This document shows, piece after piece, positions 57,632 to 64,000 of a stretch of 64,000 bases of DNA. Under the pieces are notes generated by a model. That model was not told the origin of the DNA and did no database searches. It was given only the letters and a program-made list of their open reading frames with translations. The position numbers and the translations under genes are program-made. Every line of letters starts with the position of its first letter. The first letter of the stretch is position 1. The stretch comes from Mytilus californianus. Lineage: Eukaryota > Mollusca > Bivalvia > Mytilida > Mytilidae. The DNA lies in the NCBI RefSeq assembly GCF_021869535.1, contig NW_026262690.1, forward strand, positions 13,631,501-13,695,500, in the 5' to 3' direction.

Positions 57632-58710
57632 AATACACAGATAATCAAACAATTTCACCCAGTAGCTTCAGACCAGAAATGTTGTACCACATAATACACA
57701 GATAATCAAACTAATTCACTCAAAAGCTTCAGACCAGAGATGCTGTGCCACATAATACACAGATAATCAAACTATTCCAGTAGCTTCAGACCAGAGATGT
57801 TGTACCACATAATACACAGATAATCAAACTACTTCACCCAGTAGCTTCAGACCAGAGATGTTGTACCACATAATACACAGATAATCAAACTAATTCACCC
57901 AGTAGCTTCAGACCAGAGATGTTGTACCACATAATACACAGATAATCAAACTACTTTACCCAGTAGCTTCAGACCAGAGATGTTGTACCACATAATACAC
58001 AGATAATCAAACTAATTCACCCAGTAGCTTCAGACCAGAGATGTTGTACCACATAATACACAGATAATCAAACTACTTTGCCCAGAGCTTCAGACCAGAG
58101 ATGTTGTACCACATAATATACTGATAATCAAACTACTTCACCCAGTAGCTTCAGACCAGAGATGTTGTACCAGATAATACACAGATAATCAAACTACTTC
58201 ACCCAGTAGCTTCAGACCAGAGATGTTGTACCAGATAATTCACAGATAATCAAACTACTTTACCCAGTAGCTTCAGACCAGAGATGTTGTACCACATAAT
58301 ACACAGATAATCAAATTACTTTACCCAGTAGCTTCAGACCAGAGATGTTGTACCACATAATACACAGATAATCAAACTAAATCACCCAGTAGCTTCAGAC
58401 CAGAGATGTTGTACCACATAATACACTGATAATCAAACTACTTCACCCAGTAGCTTCAGACCAGAGATGTTGTACCACATAATACACTGATAATCAAACT
58501 ACTTTACCCAGTAGCTTCAGACCAGAGATGTTGTACCACATAATACACAGATAATCAAACTACTTTACCCAGTAGCTTCAGACCAGAGATGTTGTACCAC
58601 ATAATACACTGATAATCAAACTACTTTACCCAGTAGCTTCAGACCAGAGATGTTGTACCACATAATACACTGATAATCAAACTAATTCATCCAGTAGCTT
58701 CAGACCAGAG
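57632..58710 (+). repeat. 61-bp satellite, right block (about 17 units)
   Basis: The same unit as at 48232-55951; the first two units are more diverged, as expected at an array edge. It ends at 'cttcagaccagagacattac'. Confidence 0.9.
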
Positions 58711-59880
58711 ACATTACTATTTCCATGAAACCAGTCGTCAAATAATATTCTGATCAGTTAATTTGCTTTGTATTAAAGAAAATGTAATTATATGACTGTA
58801 CATGCACACCACACATACTGATGTGGATTCGGTCTAGTGGGCTACAGCAATGGGGACTATGCAAGCAGTGTTGCCATGGATACAGCAAATCCAAATTAAG
58901 ACTATTAAGAGACCTGCTGAGAGTACAACTAAAATTTTTAAGGTTTGCAAATGAAATTCGAAGTTTTTGTTTATTTTAAGATGTTTACTCAATTTAGCAA
59001 TTAAGGTATATTTAATAATCACTCCTAATTTCTTCACAAGTCCTCATTCCAAACAAATATAGGATTGGTTTTCATGTAACAACTATAGTTTATGATACAC
59101 AACAGAGTGATAAAGGAAGTGTAGAAAAGGGAAACTCTCATCTTTATTTCTAATTTAGTTTCATATATCAATCTAATAGTGATCTTGTATTTCAGTAAAT
59201 GTCTTTCTCTGTTGAAGCATTGCTGATCATTGCTCATTCAAGAAAATATCACAACATTAAACATCAATTTATACAGAGAACTAGCATTTAACTGTTATAA
59301 CATTTTCCACTAAAATGAAAAGAAAGAAATGGAAAGTTTCTGGAAATGCACTTTGTATCTTTTATTTCCTTTTTTTTTTTACTTAAAACAAGCGTTTTCC
59401 TTTTAAGAGTTTTGTTTGTTTAACTGACAGCAATTGTTCTTTTTTGTCACAATCAAATGAAAACTTATAACTTCTGCATCATGACGTCATGAAAAGACTC
59501 TACACAAGCATTTTATAGGAATTCTATCTTTAATTAATCAATTATACTTTGGCATAAATATTTTTAGTTTCTAGTCAAAAATATATAAACATCCAATAAG
59601 AGACATTTACAAACTGTGTGCACCATTACAGAATAAAACAAAAAGCTCCCAGGATTAAAATGACCTCGTGTGTGTTATTGACATGTGAAGAAATATGTAT
59701 ACAGTATATCAATATTCTTCTGATAGAAGTTACTCAATTATACAAATCCATTTGAGATCTGAGATTTTTTGTAGTAAAATAAAATTATCAAGGGTTAAAG
59801 ACAGGAACATGGTCAGAATGAAGAATTTCCAATAAAAAATGAAAGTGTGACATAAACAAGCATTAATTTGTGAGGACTTT
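58711..59880. other. No feature recognised
   Basis: AT-rich. Two overlapping 67-codon frames on the minus strand (58834-59037, 59034-59237) show no splice sites or family motifs, although the second encodes a hydrophobic stretch. Confidence 0.35.
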
Positions 59881-60290
59881 TCGTACTCTCAGACACCGTC
59901 TTTTGGTTTGTTGATACTTGGAATTTTGAATGAATGAACTTTATTTTTCCACACATTTCTTTAGTAGTTACTAAACAGAATAGGTTCATGAGCTGCTAAC
60001 CAAATAAAGTCAAAGTTCAGAAGTTCTTGAGAAAAGTGTGACAAAAATATTTGTTATGCAACACATTGAAAAATCAAAATAATTGGAAAACAGGAAAGAG
60101 TTGTCTGACAAGATAAGAAAAGTGCTCATACACTACAACTATCACCATCCTGCTGCTGGCCAAATATAAAATCATTCTGTTTAGTAAACCTCTAGAATTG
60201 TGTGACAAATAAATTTGTTTCGATGAAAGGAAAGGCAAGGTGATGTTGCAATATAGACCCCACTTCTAGAAAAGGGGTATAAAAATGATA
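59880..60290 (+). mobile_element. Helitron-like element of the ACCCC/GGGGT family, 3' portion
   Basis: The sequence ends in a hairpin ACCCC-acttctagaaaa-GGGGT (60257-60278) then ATAAAAA. The body phrase 'tcattctgtttagtaaac' recurs at 26065-26085. Confidence 0.5.
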
Positions 60291-60429
60291 ACTTTATCAA
60301 ATCTCACGGCTATTCTCTTAAATGGATACTTCACTTGGTATCCATTGTGTCTGCAGAAATGTGTTGATGACATGTTAGGCCAAAAAAAGATAAATGTCTG
60401 TTTAAGGTTACATCATTAAAAATAAATGT

Positions 60430-60960
60430 GGATAGTGTCCACATGTGGACACAGATGATGCCCCCACTTGCATATCATATAGTTATAAAGGGACATAACT
60501 GAAGAACGGTAAAAGTGACGCTACCCAAATTTGAACTTGATCTGAGTTTTGTGGTAATAAGCATTGTGTGTAAGTCTCATAACATTTGGTTGAGACTAAC
60601 TTAAGTAGAGAACAGAAACTAAAAATTCAGCAATTTTTCTATTTGTAAACACGCATAACTCTAGAACGGTTGTGTATAAGTTTTATAACATTTGGTTGAG
60701 GCAAACTAAAGTTAGAAAACGGAAACAAAAAATTTGTACTTAGTTTTGTGGTAATGAATATTGTGTATTATAAAGGTTTCATAATGTTTGGTTGGGGCAA
60801 ACTTAAGTTACAGAATGGAAACTAAAAATTTTTGCAATCTTTCAATTTATAAAGGGGCATAACTCAATAATGATTAAAGTGACACTACCCAAATTCAACT
60901 TGATCTGTGTTTTATCAGTGGAAGTCAAAATTAAACATTGCATTGTATAAAGCATTGATT
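60430..60960 (+). mobile_element. ATGCCCC-family element, 5' end and body units
   Basis: The 18-bp perfect palindrome GTGTCCACATGTGGACAC (60434-60451) is followed by AGATGATGCCCCCAC. Four units with 'ggacataactgaagaacgg' or similar and 'tttgtggtaataagcatt' follow. The 3' end is missing; an ATACGACCGCA element begins at 61015. Confidence 0.65.
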
Positions 60961-61014
60961 GTAGTTGATTGAACTAAAATCATGGACAAAGGAAGATAAC
61001 TCCAATTTTAATAA

Positions 61015-63493
61015 AATGCTTCGCTGGGCGCAGCTTGATACGACCGCAGAGGTCGAACCCTGAACAGTTGGGGCAAGTATGGACACAACATTCAAGCTTG
61101 ATACAGCTCTGAATTTGGATTGTGATTAAATATTTGACACAGCATAGGTTTCTGACACAGAAAGAATGTGGTCTAAGAACTTGAATTTTTTTAATTTACC
61201 TATTATGGTCCAATGTCCAAAATCAAAATACAAATTTAGATTCAGCATATCAAAGAACCCCATATATTCAATTTTTGTTGAAATCAAACAAAGTTTAATT
61301 TTGGACCCCAACTTGGACAAACTTGAAAACTGGGTCCATAATCAAAAATCTAAACACATGTTTAGATTCAGCATATCAAAAAACCCCAAGAATTCAATTT
61401 TTTTTAAAATCAAACCAAGTTTAATTTTGGACCCTTTGGACCTTAATGTAGACCAATTTAAAAAACGGGACCCAAAATTAAAAATCTAAATACACGGTTA
61501 GATTTGGAATATCAAAGAACCCCAATAATTCAATTTTTGATGAAATCAAACGAAGTTAAATTTTGGACCCTTTTGACCTCAATATGAACCAATTTGATAG
61601 CGGGCCCACAAATAAAAAATCTAAATACATGGTTAGATTCAGCATATCAAAGAACCCCATATATTCAATTTTTGTTGAAATCAAACAAAGTTTAATTTTG
61701 GACCCCAATTTGGACCAACTTGAAAACTGGGCCAAAAATCTAAAATCTAAATACATGTTTAGATTCAGCATATCAAAGAACCCCATATATATTCAATTTT
61801 TGTTGAAATCAAACAAAGTTTAATTTTGGACCCCAACATGGACCAACTTGAAAACTGGGCCCATAATCTAAAATCTAAACACATGTTTAGATTCAGCATA
61901 TAAAGAACCCCAAGAATTCAATTTTTTGTTAAAATCAAACTTAAGTTTAATTTTGGACCCTTTAGACCTTAATGTAGACAAATTTAAAAAAACAGGACCC
62001 AAAATTAAAAATCTAAATACACAGTTAGATTTGGCATATCAAAGAATCCCAATAATTCAATTTTTGATGAAATCAAACGAAGTTTAATTTTGGACCCTTT
62101 TGACCTCAATGTAAACCAATTTGATAGCGGGGTCCAAAAATAAAAAATCTAAATACATGGTTAGATTCAGCATATCAAAGAACCCCATATATTCAATTTT
62201 TGTTGAAATCAAACAAAGTTTAATTTTGGACCCCAATTTGGACCAACTTGAAAACTGGGCCAAAAATCAAAAATCTAAATACATGTTTAGATTCAGCATA
62301 TCAAAGAACCCCATATATTCAATTTTTGTTAAAATCAAACAAAGTTTAATTTTGGACCCTTTGGACCTTAATGTAGACCAATTTGAAAACTGGACCCAAA
62401 ATTAAAAATCTAAATACAAGGTTAGATTAGGCATAACAAATAAATAAATGTGGTCAAAGATTTTACAAATCTAATGCGCCATACTGTGCAATTAAAGATT
62501 ACTTCTTGAAATTTTTCAATATTTGAAATTTGAAAAAAAAATAATATTTGAAGAATAATTCTTTTTAATTTCTGAAATCTGAAATGAGAAAAAATTGACC
62601 CCCCACAATTTCTTTTTACCCCCCCCCCCCCCCCTTTTTTCCCCCAAAAATTTCTTTCCCTCAAGATATGGTCATAATCTCAATCAAATTTCCAATGGAG
62701 TTTGCAACCATAATTACCCATTTAAATTTACCATAGTGCTAACTTAATCTATTTTATAATAGAATTTAAAATATAGTGTCAAATCTTTCATATGGATTTT
62801 TTTGTAAAAAAAAAAGATGCAACATTTGCAGATATTTTTACTGGTCTTCCTTTATAAATATGCATTTCTTTAAACATAATTTAAAAGCAGTGTAAGGGAA
62901 GTAACCAAAACGTTGTATTTGGATTACCTCCTTTACACTGTTTTAAATTATCTTAATTGTTCATTAACCATTACTTTATACATAATTTAAAAGCAGTGTA
63001 AGGGAGATAATTTCAATGATGTATTTGATTTATCTCCCTTACACTGCTTATTATATGTTTTGTACTAAAGTATTTGTCCATTAACCAGGACAACCTTGTT
63101 TTTCCCCCTTTTTTGCCCCTAATTCCTAAACGGTTTGAGCCATAACCCCCCAAAGCAAATCCTAACCATCCCTTTGTGGTATGGAAACTTGTAGTATAAT
63201 TTCAGAGAGATCCATACACCATTCCACAGTTATTGTCTGGAAACTAGAAAATGCTTATTTTTGGCCCCTTTTTGGCCCCTAATTCCTTAACTGTTGGTAC
63301 CATAACCCCCAAAATCAATCCCCACCTTCCTTTTGTGGTATTGAACCTTATGGTAAAATTTCAAAGAGATCCATTTACTTAAACTAAAGTTAGAGTGCGA
63401 AAACCAATGTGTCTTCGGACAACGACAACGACGTCACCGACGCCAACGTCATACCAATATACGACTGCAAAAATTTTTTGCGGTCGTATAAAA
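61015..63493 (+). mobile_element. ATACGACCGCA-family element, long copy
   Basis: The 5' hairpin GCTTCGC-tgg-GCGCAGC is followed by TTGATACGACCGCA and the conserved head. About ten units of 125-136 bp (61195-62450), C-rich runs (62600-62650, one of about 19 C), two hairpins (62876-63048), two units of about 150 bp (63100-63370) and a GACAACGACAACGACGTC tract follow. The 3' hairpin TATACGACTGCAAAAA / TTTTTGCGGTCGTATA (63458-63490) precedes AAAA. The 3' TGCGGTCGTAT is the exact inverse of the 5' ATACGACCGCA. Confidence 0.8.
62876..63048 (+). repeat. Pair of related hairpins
   Basis: Hairpin one (62876-62951) has arms of about 30 bp with a few mismatches. Hairpin two (62992-63048) has perfect 19-bp arms AGCAGTGTAAGGGAGATAA and a 19-base loop. 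Both share 'agcagtgtaaggga'. They are absent from the sister element at 30980-32850, so they came in later. A small MITE present twice is the simplest reading. Confidence 0.75.
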
Positions 63494-63534
63494 ATTACTT
63501 GATATTTAGAAGAAAATAAAAATTTTGCAATTCT

Positions 63535-64000
63535 TCCATTTATAAAGGGGCATAACTCTAGAACGGTTGAAGTGACGCCACCAAAATTCAAACTTGATCT
63601 GTGTTTTGTGGTAATAAGCATTGTGTATAAGTTTCATAACATTTGGTTGAGGCAAACTAAAGTTAGAGAACGGAAATTAAAAAATTCAGCAATTTTTCCA
63701 TTTGTAAAGGGGCATAACTCTAGAACGGTAAAAGTGACGCCACCAAAATTCAAACTTGATCTGTGTTTTTTGGTAATAAGCATGGTGTATAAGTTTTATA
63801 ACATTTGGTTGAGGCAAACTAAAGTAAGAGAACAGAAACGATAAATTCAGCAATTTTCCATTTGTAAAGGGGCATAACTCTAGAACGGTAAAAGTGACGC
63901 CACCAAAATTCAAACTTGATCTGTGTTTTGTGATAATAAGCATTGTGTATAAGTTTCATAACATTTGGTTGAGGCAAACTAAAGTTAGAGAATGGAAACC
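63535..64000 (+). mobile_element. ATGCCCC-family tandem units, about 161 bp, three copies
   Basis: 'ggggcataactctagaacgg' starts at 63547, 63709 and 63869. Units also share 'caaacttgatctgtgttttg' and 'aacatttggttgaggcaaac'. They run off the window edge, so the 3' end is not visible. Confidence 0.75.

Noticed and set aside
48232..58710. CRISPR-like array
   Set aside because: Units are contiguous 61-bp repeats with no unique spacers, in a eukaryotic genome.
60317..60362. Short minus-strand exon after 'acacatttctgcag'
   Set aside because: The acceptor is attractive and the peptide plausible (HNGYQVKYPFKRI), but the sequence directly adjoins the hairpin end of a mobile element and seems to belong to a dispersed repeat; no clear donor.
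62600..62650. Poly-C run as a functional G-quadruplex or regulatory site
   Set aside because: The run is a shared part of the ATACGACCGCA family (also at 32190 and 12305), so a repeat origin explains it; function cannot be judged from sequence.

Overview
This window reads as intergenic and intronic DNA of a bivalve mollusc, most likely a mussel (Mytilus or a close relative). It is AT-rich with no bacterial-style gene packing, and the few protein-coding pieces are short, carry spliceosomal splice sites and lie on the minus strand. Several dispersed repeats match ones I remember as abundant in mussel genomic and transcript sequence. That assignment is recognition from memory, not a search.

Host genes. 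Three pieces look like real exons, all on the minus strand. One is a first coding exon with a signal peptide and a TATA-like box (28746-28947). One is an internal exon with good splice sites and N-glycosylation sequons (1062-1257), whose phase fits the first exon. If the two are spliced together, a 27.5 kb intron filled with repeats separates them. The third is a terminal exon (36334-36459) of a different gene that would extend to the right. A 47-codon cysteine-rich open stretch at 14897-15037 is a weaker candidate. I can name none of these genes.

Mobile elements. Most of the window is non-autonomous transposon sequence. At least six sequence-unrelated families share one plan: a short hairpin at the 5' end, a motif of 8-11 bases, a body often built of tandem units of 125-190 bp, a GAC/GCC-rich tract, and a 3' terminal hairpin that contains the inverted complement of the 5' motif, followed by A residues. 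I call them by their 5' motif: ATGTCTCGCC, ATACGACCGCA, TAGTCCCCTACCG, ATGCCCC, GCTCACCT and an ACCCC/GGGGT family. This plan fits Helentron-type (Helitron-like) non-autonomous elements and the pearl elements described in bivalves. Other elements are two TTAA-target transposons (15592-15801; 30471-32955), one with a 4-bp TGTA duplication (37523-38538), one with a 5-bp GATAT duplication (50857-51661), a 720-bp foldback element (4224-4943), a TIR element (40493-41612), fragments of a LINE (8717-8940 and 10020-10507) and a broken reverse transcriptase element (30198-34075).

Tandem repeats. Minisatellites with units of 27 to 65 bp make up a large share of the window. The largest is a 61-bp satellite of roughly 130 copies (48232-58710, interrupted twice) with higher-order structure: a 14-unit repeat on the left and an 8-unit repeat on the right. 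A 65-bp satellite (19392-20246) appears to have grown out of the 5' end of an ATGTCTCGCC element.

Nesting gives relative ages. The clearest stack is reverse transcriptase element, then TTAA transposon, then ATACGACCGCA element (30198-34075). Stretches described as holding nothing recognised are AT-rich single-copy-looking DNA, probably intron or intergenic sequence.
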